Of a stretch of DNA of 64,000 nt, positions 53,537 through 64,000 are shown in pieces. Source of the DNA: Paulinella micropora (lineage: Eukaryota; Cercozoa; Imbricatea; Euglyphida; Paulinellidae). Under the pieces are notes generated by a model that saw nothing but the letters and a program-made list of their open reading frames with translations, searched no databases and was not told the DNA's origin. The position numbers and the translations under genes were made by a program. The DNA lies in contig WBZZ01003506.1 in assembly GCA_019918135.1 (NCBI GenBank), forward strand, positions 1-64,000, read 5' to 3'. Numbering within the stretch: position 1 is the first letter of the stretch; each line of letters starts with the position of its first letter.

Positions 53537-56190
53537 TAGGGGCTGCGCCAACACCTGAAAGGATGGTTTGCGGTGCGCTTCCGAAGCGCACCCCCCCCCT
53601 TCCCCCCGCCCCCCCCCCCCCTTGGCAAGGGCTAGGGTTCCCGGGGTGAAAGCCCCCCCGGACCCCCCTTTCCCGTCGACAGGGTACGTTCAATTGCCGG
53701 AGGTACCAGCAGAACGCAATTGTAAGCTCTGGTGGCACAAAAACCTTAATCTCTGGTTTTTGTGCCACCCGCCACAAAAACTTTTTTATCTCCGAAGAGA
53801 GCGCGCCTAAAGGTGTCGGGTACACCAAACATCAGCCTCAAACTCCCTCGGGTTTGCGCAAACGACGCCTGGTGGCGCAAAAACATGGATTTTCTGGTAT
53901 GTACGCCACCCGGCGCCACGATTTTTATATTTTTGAAGAGAGCTCATCAAGAAGTGTCAGATGCACCGAATATCAGCCGCTAACTCCCTCTGTGTACGCA
54001 CACGGCGGCTGGTGGCACAAGACCTCAATTTTCTGGTGTCGGTGCCAACCGCGAAAAAAACTGGAACGTACAATCGCCGGGCTGGGGTTCCGGGGGGAGG
54101 GCCACCCGGACCCCCCCTGCCCCGTCGACAGGGTACGTTCAATTGCCGGAGGCACGGGCAAGTACTGCTAAAAAACAAGGACATTTGGCATTCAGGACAC
54201 TCCCCTAACGCAAATATTTGCGTGAATTCCAAAACAACTATATCAGCATCAAGATCGAGTCTGGGGCTAGCCACCCTGCCGACATGAGCTCCCAATTCCT
54301 CCTGGTTCCCACAAACCATGATTTATAGGGATGGGGCGTGCAAAAAAAGGCAAGAAAAAGAACAGGGAATTTTGGCATGCAGGACACTCCCCTAACGCAA
54401 ATTTTTGCATGAATTCCAAAAAAATTATACCAGCATCAAAGATCGAGTCTGGGCCTAGCTACCCTGCCAATATGAGCTCCCAACTCCTCCTGGTTCCCAC
54501 AAACAAGGATTTAGAGGGATTGGGGTGAAAAAAAAGGCCAAAAAACAACAACTTTGGCATTCAGGACACTCCCCTAACGCAAATATTTGCGTGAATTAAA
54601 AAAGTATATCAGCATCAAGATCGAGTCTGGGGCTAGCTACCCTGCCAATGAGCTCCCAATGAGCTCCCAATTCCTCCTGGTTCCCACAAACCATGATTTA
54701 TAGGGATAGGGGTGCGAAAATGCGGGTGGGGGGGGGTACACAATTTTCATTTTCCCCCTCCCCCCAAACCCCCCACCCTTTGACCAACACCTTTCAGGGA
54801 TAATAATAATAATACTACTAATGATAATAATAATAACTAGGCTGCGCCAACACCTGGAAGGATGGTTTGCGGTGCGCGAATTCGCGCCACCCCGCCCCCC
54901 CCCCTCCTCCTCTCTTCCCAAGGTCGCTTTTCCTCTCATTCTCTCATGCACAACTTTTACAGCCTTGGAGCAATCTCAGCCATTCATTTTGGTACCGGCG
55001 AATCGGCTTCGGGTACGTACAATTGCGGAGCTGGGGTTCCCGGGGAAAGGGCCTCCCGGACACCCCTTCCCCGTCGACAGGGTACGTTAAATTGCCGGTA
55101 AGGTAAGGGGCATAAACCCTTTCCGAAAAAACTCTTGGAGCCTTGGGGCATTCTCAGCCATTCAATTTGGTGCCGGCTAATTCGCGTGGGGTACGTACAA
55201 TTGCCGGGCTGGGGTTCCCGGGGGGAGGCCCCCCGGACCCCCCCTTCCCCGTCGACAGGGTACGTTCAATTGCCGCAGGTACCAGCAGAACGCAAGTGTA
55301 AGCTCTGGTGGCACAAAAACCTAAAAATCAGTGGTTTTTGTGCCACCCGGCAACCAAATTTTTTGGATCTCCGCAGAGAGCTCATCGAGAGGTGTCGGGT
55401 ACACCAAACACGAGCCTCAAACTCCCTCTGGTGTGCGCGAACGGCGCCTGGTGGCGCAAAGACCTGGATTTTCTGGTTTTTACGCCACCCTGCACCACAA
55501 CTTCTATATTTTCGAAGAGAGATCATCAAGAAGTGTCAGATACACCAAATATCAGCCGCTAAATCCCTCTGGTGCTCGCAATGGCGCCTGGTGGCAAAAG
55601 ACCTCAATTTTCTGGTTTGGGTGCCACTCGCGACCGAAAGGGTTACGTACAATAGCAGGGCTTGGGTTCCCGGGGGGAGGGCCCCCCAGACCCACCCTTC
55701 CCCGTCGACAGGGTACGTTCAATTGCAGGAGGTACCGGCAAGTACTCCCAAAAAAAACAAGGAATTTCGGCGTTCAGGACACTCCCCTAACGCAAATATT
55801 TGCGTGAATTCCAAAAAAATTATATCAACATCAACATAGAGTCTGGGGCTAGCTACCCTGTCAATATGAGCTACCACTCCTCCTCTACCCTGTCAATATG
55901 AGCTACCACTCCTCCTGGTTCACACAAACCATGATTTATTCCGACAGGGGTGCGAAAAAAAACGAGGAATTTAGGCATTCAAGACACTGCCCTATTTGCG
56001 TGAATTCCAAAAAAATCATATCAGCATCAACATCGAGTCTGGGGCTAGCCACCCTGCGAATATGAGCTCCCAGCTCCTCCTCGTTCCGACAAACCATGAT
56101 TTATTCCGACAGGTGTGCGGAAAAAGGGGTACACAATTTCCATTTTCTCCCTCCCCCCAAACCTCCCACCCCCTACTCACAACACCTTTC
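53530..56190. repeat. Module repeat family, two units (copy B and beyond)
   Basis: Same as 31370-32949. Its second unit continues past 55118 with the GC-rich part, diverged middle and modules at about 55775 and 55975, ending CACCTTTCAGGGATAAT before (AAT)n at 56196. Confidence 0.8.
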
Positions 56191-56194
56191 AGGG

Positions 56195-56195
<1 letters not shown>

Positions 56196-56227
<32 letters not shown>

Positions 56228-56462
56228 GTGCTTCTCTGTCAATGGCTGATGCAAATCTGCACATGCGCCTCCATCGTCTCACCCGTGAGGGGAGTACGAA
56301 GAATTGACGATAGGCTCTAATGACACCCCCGCACGGGCAGTTCCAACACTTCCAGACGGACCGGTATGTTCAATGAAAATACTGGTGGCACCGACGGGAA
56401 TCGAACTGGCGACAGGGCCCAGATGGTAGGACTTGACCACTGGGCTATCACGGTGTCCATAA

Positions 56463-56493
<31 letters not shown>

Positions 56494-57491
56494 AATAATA
56501 CTATATCTGAGGCGTACTGATGCAGCTAATGGCATATCCTCAACGGACATAAGCCTCCAATACCCTTGTTCGAGGTCCTCCACCCCCCCGTGTCAGTCTC
56601 TCGCCTGATGATCGGGGCCACCGATGGAGCTCCTGAGGGCAAGACTGCACTAAGCCGAGGTTATTCCGCAGTCCCAGCAACCTCTTGTAAGACGTCACCG
56701 AATGTGCAAGTGCATACACCAGCGCGGTTGCTAGAGCTGCCTCGAAACCCCACCCATAACAATCTGGTGTCTGCTGGGTCCTGGGCTATCAACCAGCATA
56801 TGCGGAGTTTAAGATCTTTTACGCGCGCAACGACCCTCCTCCCCAGCATCTACCACCAAAGGGTTATGAGTTGGCGTCACAGTTTAACGCCTTGAGGCCA
56901 TTGGGCTGGAACTCTGTTTAGCAAGTGTGACTAGGTTTTTTCATCGGGATTTCCCTCAAATATGTCACAGTCAACACAATAATAATAATAATAATGATAA
57001 TAGTGCTTCTCTGTCAATGGCTGATGCAAATCTGCACATGCGCCTCCATCGACTCACCCGTGAGGGGAGTACGAAGAATTGACGATAGGCTCTAATGACA
57101 CCCCCGCAAGGGCAGTTCCAACACTTCCAGACGGACCGGTATGTTCAATGAAAATACTGGTGGCACCGACTGGAATCGAACTGGCGACAGGGCCCAGATG
57201 GTAGAACTTGACCACTGGGCTATCACGGTGTCCATAATAATGATAATAATAATAATAATAGTGCTTCTCTGTCAATGGCTGATGCAAATCTGCACATGCG
57301 CCTCCATCGTCTCACCCGTGAGGGGAGTACGAAGAATTGACGATAGGCTCTAATGACACCCCCGCAAGGGCAGTTCCAACACTTCCAGACGGACCGGTAT
57401 GTTCAATGAAAATACTGGTGGCACCGACGGGAATCGAACTGGCGACAGGGCCCAGATGGTAGAACTTGAGCACTGGGCTATCACGGTGTCC

Positions 57492-57530
<39 letters not shown>

Positions 57531-57793
57531 GTGCTTCTCTGTCAATGGCTGATGCATTTCTGCACATGCGCCTCCATCGTCTCACCCGTGAGGGGAGTAC
57601 GAAGAATTGACGATAGGCTCTAATGCCCCCGCAAGGGCAGTTCCAACACTTCCAGACGGACCGGTATGTTCAATGAAAATACTGGTCCAGACGGAGAGGT
57701 ATGTTCAATGAAAATACTGGTGGCACCGACGGGAATCGAACTGGCGACAGGGCCCAGATGGTAGAACTTGACCACTGGGCTATCACGGTGAAC

Positions 57794-57827
<34 letters not shown>

Positions 57828-58063
57828 GTGCTTCTCTGTCAATGGCTGATGCAAATCTGCACATGCGCCTCCATCGTCTCACCCGTGAGGGGAGTACGAA
57901 GAATTGACGATAGGCTCTAATGACACCCCCGCAAGGGCAGTTCCAACACTTCCAGCCGGACCGGTATATTCAATGAAAATACTGGTGGCACCGACGGGAA
58001 TCGAACTGGCGACAGGGCGCCAGATGGTAGAACTTGACCACTGGGCTATCACCGTGTCCAAAC

Positions 58064-58120
<57 letters not shown>

Positions 58121-58125
58121 TAGGG
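56196..58125 (-). repeat. SINE and (AAT)n cluster 2
   Basis: SINEs at 56227-56458, 57002-57233, 57260-57491, 57530-57793 and 57827-58059, all minus-strand. Most lack the internal duplicated segment (about 40 bp shorter) and carry GATGCAAATCTGC, so they form a short subfamily. Confidence 0.88.
56500..56985 (+). repeat. Unclassified repeat-like segment ending in (AAT)n
   Basis: About 480 bp of unique sequence, with GTTCGAGGTCCTCCACCCCC and ending TCACAGTCAACAC then (AAT)n. Ending in the same tail as the SINEs suggests the 3' end of a LINE that could mobilise them. No reverse transcriptase frame is present, so this is only a guess. Confidence 0.35.
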
Positions 58126-59664
58126 GCTGCGCAAGCAACTGAAAGGATGGTTTCCGGTGCGCGAAGCGCAACCCCCCCCCCCCCCCCCCCCCCCCTTGGA
58201 CTGGGGTTCCCGGGGGAACGGCCCCCCGGACCCCCCCCTTCCCCATCGACAGGGCACGTTCAATTGCCGGAGGTACCAGCAGAACGTAAGTGCAAGCTCT
58301 GGTGGCACAAAAACCTAAAATCTCTGGTTTTTGTGCCACCTGCCACCACAACTTTTTTATCTCCGAAGAGAGCGCACCTAGAGGTGTCGGGTACATTAAA
58401 CGTCAGCCTCAAACTCCCTCGGGTGTGCGCAAACGGCGCCTGGTGGCGCAAAAACCTCAATTTCCCGGTGTGTAGGTCACCCGGCGCCACAATTTTTATA
58501 TTTTCGATGAGAGCTCATCAAGAAGTGTCAGATGCACCAAATATCAGCGTTAGGGGAGTGTCCCTCTGGTGTGCGCAAACGGCGCCTGGTGGCAAAAAAC
58601 CTCAATTTTCAGGTGTGGGTGCCACCCGCGACCGGAACGGGTACGTACAATCGCAGGGCTCCCACGGACCCCCCTTTCCCTTCGACAGCCGGAGGTGCCG
58701 CAAAGGGCGCCTGGTGGGAAAAACCTCGATTTTCAGGTGTGGGTGCCACCCGCGACCATAACGGGTACGTGCAATCGCAGGGCTCCCCCGGAACCCCCCC
58801 TTTCCCTTCGACAGGGTACGTTGAATTGCCGGAGGTGCCGCAAAGGGCGCCTGGTGGCAAAACCTCAATTTTCAGGTGTGGGTGCCACCCACGACCAGAA
58901 CGGGTACGTACAATCACAGGGCTGGGGTTCCCGGGGGGAGGGCCCCCCGGACCCCCCCTGCCCTGTCGACAGGGTACGTTCAATTGCCGGAGGCACCGGC
59001 AAGTACTCCCAAAAAACAGGAAATTTCGCATTCAGGACACTCCCCTAACGCAAATATTTGCGTGAATTCCAAAAAACTTATACCAGCATCAAGATCGAGT
59101 CGGGGGCTAACCACCCTGCCAATATGAGCTCCCAACTCCTCCTGGTTCCCACAAACCATGATTTATAGGGATGGGGGGTGCAAAAAAAAAGCCAAAAAAA
59201 CAAGGAAATTTGGCATGCAGGACACTCCCCTAACGCAAATATTTGCGTGAATTCCAAAAAAACTCATACCAGCATCAACATCGAGTCTGGGGCTAGCCAC
59301 CCTGCCAATATGAGCTCCCAACTCCTTCTGGTTCCCACAAACCATGATTTATAGGGATGGGGCGTGCAAAAAAAGGCAAAAAAAAAAAAAAAAACAGGGA
59401 ATTTTGGCATTCAGGACACTGCCCTAACGCAAATTTTTGCGTGAATTCCAAAAAAATCATATCAGCATCAACACCGAGTCTGGGGCTACCACCCTGCCAA
59501 TATGAGCTCCCAACTCCTCCTCGTTCCCACAAACCATGATTTATTCCGACAGGGATGCCGATTTGGGGGGGGGGGGGAGGGTGGGGGTGGGGGGGTGGGG
59601 TACACAATTTTCATTTTCCCCCTCCCCCCAAAGCCCCCACCCCCTTCACCAACACCTTTCAGGG

Positions 59665-59668
<4 letters not shown>
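58126..59668. repeat. Module repeat family, unit 5
   Basis: Starts CTAGGGGCTGCGCAAGCAAC, includes three short tandem copies of a unit of about 110-130 bp around GGTGTGGGTGCCACCCGCGACC (58600-58910), then three 180-bp modules (from about 59030, 59215, 59405) and the CACCTTTCAGGGATAAT end. Confidence 0.8.
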
Positions 59669-59742
<74 letters not shown>

Positions 59743-60007
59743 GTGCTTCTCTGTCAATGGCTGATGCATTTCTGCACATGCGCCTCCATCGTCTCACCCG
59801 TGAGGGGAGTACGAAGAATTGACGATAAGCTCTATGAGACCCCCGCAAGGGCAGTTCCAACACTTCCAGACGGACCGGTATGTTCAATGAAAATACTGGT
59901 CCAGACGGAGCGGTATGTTCAATGAAAATACTGGTGGCACCGACGGGAATCGAACTGGCGACAGGGCCCAGATGGTAGAACTTGACCACTGGGCTATCAC
60001 GGTGTCC

Positions 60008-60058
<51 letters not shown>

Positions 60059-60331
60059 TCTAATAGTGCTTCTCTGTCAATGGCTGATGCATTTCTGCAC
60101 ATGCGCCTCCATCGTCTCACCCGTGAGGGGAGTACGAAGAATTGACGATAGGCTCTAATGACACCCCCGCAAGGACAGTTCCAACACTTCCAGACGGACC
60201 GGTATGTTCAATGAAAACACTGGTCCAGAGGGATCGGTATGTTCAATGAAAATACTGGTGGCACCGACGGGAATCGAACTGGCGACAGGGCCCAGATGGC
60301 AGAACTTGACCACTGGGCTATCACGGTGTCC

Positions 60332-60365
<34 letters not shown>

Positions 60366-60459
60366 GACTTATCAGTCAATTGGCCTTTGATCCTGTCGGA
60401 CATGTGCCTCCATTGGTAGCACGGGGCCGTTCGGTGACGCGGCTCCGCTCCAAAGACTC

Positions 60460-60524
<65 letters not shown>

Positions 60525-60793
60525 GTGCTTCTCTGTCAATGGCTGATGCATTTCTGCACATGCGCCTCCATCGTCTCACCCGTGAGGGGAGTACGAAGAA
60601 TTGACGATAAGCTCTAATGACACCCCCGCAAGGGCAGTTCCAACACTTCCAGACGGGCCGGTATGTTCAATGAAAATACTGGTCCAGAAATAGACCGGTA
60701 TGTTCAATGAAAATACTGGTGGCACCGACGGGAATCGAACTGGCGACAGGGCCCAGATGGTAGAACTTGACCACTGGGCTATCACGGTGTCCA

Positions 60794-60830
<37 letters not shown>

Positions 60831-61098
60831 GTGCTTCTCTGTCAATGGCTGATGCATTTCTGCACATGCGCCTCCATCGTCTCACCCGTGAGGGGAGTAC
60901 GAAGAATTGACGATAAGCTCTAATGACACCCCCGCAAGGGCAGTTCCAACACTTCCAGACGGGCCGGTATGTTCAATGAAAATACTGGTCCAGAAATAGA
61001 CCGGTATGTTCAATGAAAATACTGGTGGCACCGACGGGAATCGAACTGGCGACAGGGCCCAGATGGTAGAACTTGACCACTGGGCTATCACGGTGTCC

Positions 61099-61171
<73 letters not shown>

Positions 61172-61185
61172 TAATAATAATAATT
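59669..61185 (-). repeat. SINE and (AAT)n cluster 3
   Basis: SINEs at 59742-60007, 60065-60331, 60524-60792 and 60830-61098, with (AAT)n between them. A different tRNA-unrelated fragment (GACTTATCAGTCAATTGGCC, 60364-60460) is inserted within one tail. Confidence 0.88.
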
Positions 61186-62245
61186 AGGGGCTGCGCCAAC
61201 ACCTGAAAGGATGGTTAACCGGTGCGCTTTCGCGCACCAAACCCCGCCAGCCCCCCGGATCCCCCCCCCCCCCCCCCCCCGCGCCCCCTTTCCGGTACGT
61301 TGAATTGCCGGAGGTGCCGCAAAAGGCGCCTGGTGGCAAAAAACCTCAATTTTCAGGTGTGGGTGCCACCCGCGACCGGAACGGGTACGTACAATCGCAG
61401 GGCTCCCCCGGAACCCCCCTTTCCCTTCGACAGGGTACGTTCAATTGCCGGAGGTGCCGCAAAGGGCGCCTGGTGGCAAAAAACCTCAATTTTCAGGTGT
61501 GGGTGCCACCCGCGACCAGAACGGGTACGTACAATCACAGGGCTGGGGTTCCCGGGGGGAGGGCCCCCCGGACCCCGCCTGCCCCGTCGACAGGGTACGT
61601 TCAATTGCCGGAGGCACCGGCAAGTACTCCCAAAAAACAAGGAAATTTCGCATTCAGGACACTCCCCTAACGCAAATATTTGCGTGAATTCCAAAAAACT
61701 TATACCAGCATCAAGATCGAGTCGGGGGCTAACCACCCTGCCAATATGAGCTCCCAACTCCTCCTGGTTCCCACAAACCATGATTTATTCCGATGTGGGG
61801 TGCAAAAAAAAGCCAAAAAAACAAGAACTTTGGCATTCAGGACACTCCCCTAACGCAAATATTTGCGTGAATTCCAAAGAAATTATATCAGCATCAACAT
61901 CGAGTCTGGGGCTAGCCACCCTGCCAATATGAGCTCCCAACTCCTCCTGGTTCACACAAACATTATTTATTCCGATTGGGGTGCGAAAAAAGGAATTTTG
62001 GCATTCAGGACACTCCACTAACGCAAATATTTGCGTGAATTCCAAAAAAAAATCATATCAGCATCAAGATCGAGTTTGGGACTAACCACCCTGCAAATAT
62101 GAGCTCCGAACTCCTCCTCATTCCGACAAACCATGATTTATTCCGACAGGGGTGCGAAAATGCGGGTGGGTGGGGGGGGATACACAATTTTCATTCCCCC
62201 TCCCCCCAAACCCCCCACCCCCTTCACCAACACCTTTCAGGGATG
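61186..62245. repeat. Module repeat family, unit 6
   Basis: Starts TAGGGGCTGCGCCAACACC and has two copies of the 130-bp GGTGTGGGTGCCACCCGCGACC unit and three modules (from about 61650, 61830, 61995), ending CACCTTTCAGGGATGAT at 62245. Confidence 0.8.
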
Positions 62246-62550
62246 ATGATGATGATGATAATAATAATAATAATAATAATAATAGTGCTTCTCTGTCAAT
62301 GGCTGATGCATTTCTGCACATGCGCCTCCATCGTCTCACCCGTGAGGGGAGTACGAAGAATTGACGATAAGCTCTAATGACACCCCCGCAAGGGCAGTTC
62401 CAACACTTCCAGTTGGGCCGGTATGTTCAATGAAAATACTGGTCCAGAAATAGACCGGTATGCAATGAAAATACTGGTGGCACCGACGGGAATCGAACTG
62501 GCGACAGGGCCCATATGGTAGAACTTGACCACTGGGCTATCACGGTGTCC

Positions 62551-62601
<51 letters not shown>

Positions 62602-62650
62602 GGCTTCCTCAGACTATAGCATCAGATCCAGATCCTGGACATGTGCCTCC

Positions 62651-62701
<51 letters not shown>

Positions 62702-62941
62702 GTGCTTCTCAGTCAATGGCGAATGCATTTCTGCACATGTGCCTCCATCGTCTCACCCGCGAGGGGAGTACGAAGATTTGACGATAGGCTCTACTGACAC
62801 CCCCGCAAGGCAGCTCCAAGCCTTCCAGACAGACCAATGCTTTCAAAGAAAATATCCTTTGAAAATACTGGCACCGACGGGAATCGAACTGGCGACAGGT
62901 CCCAGATGGTAGACCTTAACCACTGGCTATCGCGGTGCCAC

Positions 62942-63008
<67 letters not shown>

Positions 63009-63592
63009 GTGCTTCTCTGTCAATGGCTGATGCATTTCTGCACATGCGCCTCCATCGTCTCACCCGTGAGGGGAGTACGAAGAATTGACGATAAGCTCTA
63101 ATGACACCCCCGCAAGGGCAGTTCCAACACTTCCAGACGGGCCGGTATGTTCAATGAAAATACTGGTCCAGAAATAGACCGGTATGTTCAATGAAAATAC
63201 TGGTGGCACCGACGGGAATCGAACTGGCGACAGGGCCCAGATGATAGAACTTGACCACTGGGCTATCACGGTGTCCATAATAATAATAATAATAATAATG
63301 ATAATAATAATAATAATAATAATAATAATAGTGCTTCTCTGTCAATGGCTGATGCAAATCTGCACATGCGCCTCCGTCTCACCCGTGAGGGGAGTACGAA
63401 GAATTGACGATAGGCTCTAATGACACCCCCGCAAGGGCAGTTCCAACACTTCCAGACGGACCGGTATGTTCAATGAAAATACTGGTGGCACCGACGGGAA
63501 TCGAACTGGCGACAGGGCCCAGATGGTAGAACTTGACCACTGGGCTATCACGGTGTCCAATAATAATAATAATAATAATGATAATAATAAGA
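62246..63592 (-). repeat. SINE and (AAT)n cluster 4
   Basis: SINEs at 62284-62550, 62701-62940 (divergent subfamily), 63008-63276 and 63330-63558. A short fragment (GGCTTCCTCAGACTATAGC, 62602-62650) lies within one (AAT)n. Confidence 0.88.
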
Positions 63593-64000
63593 ATCAGAGA
63601 AGGATCAGGAAGAGGAGGAGGAGGAGGAGGAGGAGGAGAAGAAGAAGAAGAAGAAGAAGAAGAAGAAGAAGAGAAGAGAAGAAGAAGAAGAAGAAGAAGA
63701 AGAAGAAGAAGAAGAAGAAGAAGAAGAAGAAGAAGAAGAAGAAGAAGAAGAAGAAGAAAGCTATTTTTAGTAGTAATACATTGATGTATTTGAGAGGACG
63801 AAGCAGAAGCAGCAGCAACTTTAGCAGCAGCAGCAGCAGAAGAAGAGGAAGAAGAAAACGAAGGTTGTACGCATTCGTCAGGTCTCTTGTGGTTCTTGCC
63901 AGTGCTTTCGATAGTTTGTGTTCCTTCTTGAGTTGCTCTCTACGGCCTTATCTCAATCAGCTACTAGAGCTCGGTTTGTAAATACATTATATTTTCATGG
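63593..64000. repeat. (GGA)n/(GAA)n/(AGC)n tract and window end
   Basis: About 150 bp of GGA and GAA units (63613-63760), a short AGC run (63808-63838), then about 150 bp with no supported gene up to the window edge. Confidence 0.85.

Noticed and set aside
58147-59065. Overlapping frames of 140-204 residues with repeated GGATRDRNGYVQS-like words
   Set aside because: These are tandem copies of a non-coding repeat unit. Repeat identity is at DNA level and the frames shift between units.

Overview
This is a eukaryotic nuclear window. It has spliced genes with short GT-AG introns (about 52-61 nt, a few longer), many tRNA-derived SINEs with (ATT)n tails, abundant microsatellites and a degraded Ty3/Gypsy retroelement. 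The host is not identifiable from sequence alone. A protist or small invertebrate is possible; the short introns and the virus-like element do not settle it.

Region 1 (399-20934) is a complete integrated Polinton/Maverick-type virus of 20,536 bp. It has 178-bp terminal inverted repeats that look identical by eye and a 6-bp target duplication (CGTGAG) inside a SINE. It encodes a protein-primed family B DNA polymerase, a retroviral-type (rve) integrase, an adenovirus-type maturation protease, an FtsK/HerA-like packaging ATPase, a candidate double-jelly-roll major capsid protein and a minor capsid (penton) protein. It also carries two fibre-like proteins (one ending in a self-cleaving S74 chaperone), a HIRAN-domain protein, two ExoX-C-domain proteins, and several small zinc-finger, membrane and charged proteins. 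Replication genes run rightward from the left end. The virion block (5.5-17.0 kb) runs almost entirely leftward. The integrase and two unknown genes lie near the right end.

Two expression styles seem to coexist in this element. Most genes have a TATATA-like motif 0 to about 14 nt in front of the ATG, as in viral late promoters. A divergent pair at the right end lacks it, and one member (19289-19828) needs removal of a 54-nt spliceosomal intron. This suggests a nuclear-expressed module beside a virus-type capsid programme.

Region 2 (20935-32949) is host DNA present twice: about 12 kb recurs nearly identically at 43135-55118, and the flank left of the element recurs at about 42713-43134. The second copy lacks the Polinton and so preserves the empty target site. 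The duplicated unit holds a spliced LYR-motif gene resembling LYRM2 with a tandemly duplicated last exon, a spliced minus-strand gene of unknown function, an unresolved plus-strand coding region and a DDE transposase remnant. The two copies may be a true tandem duplication or two haplotypes placed in series.

Region 3 (32950 to about 41640) is a Ty3/Gypsy-like element on the minus strand, broken by stops and frameshifts, and present only in copy A. Region 4 (41640-43690 and 55119-64000) is dense repeat: SINEs inserted into each other's ATT tails, a second interspersed repeat built from modules of about 180 bp, and (GAA)n.
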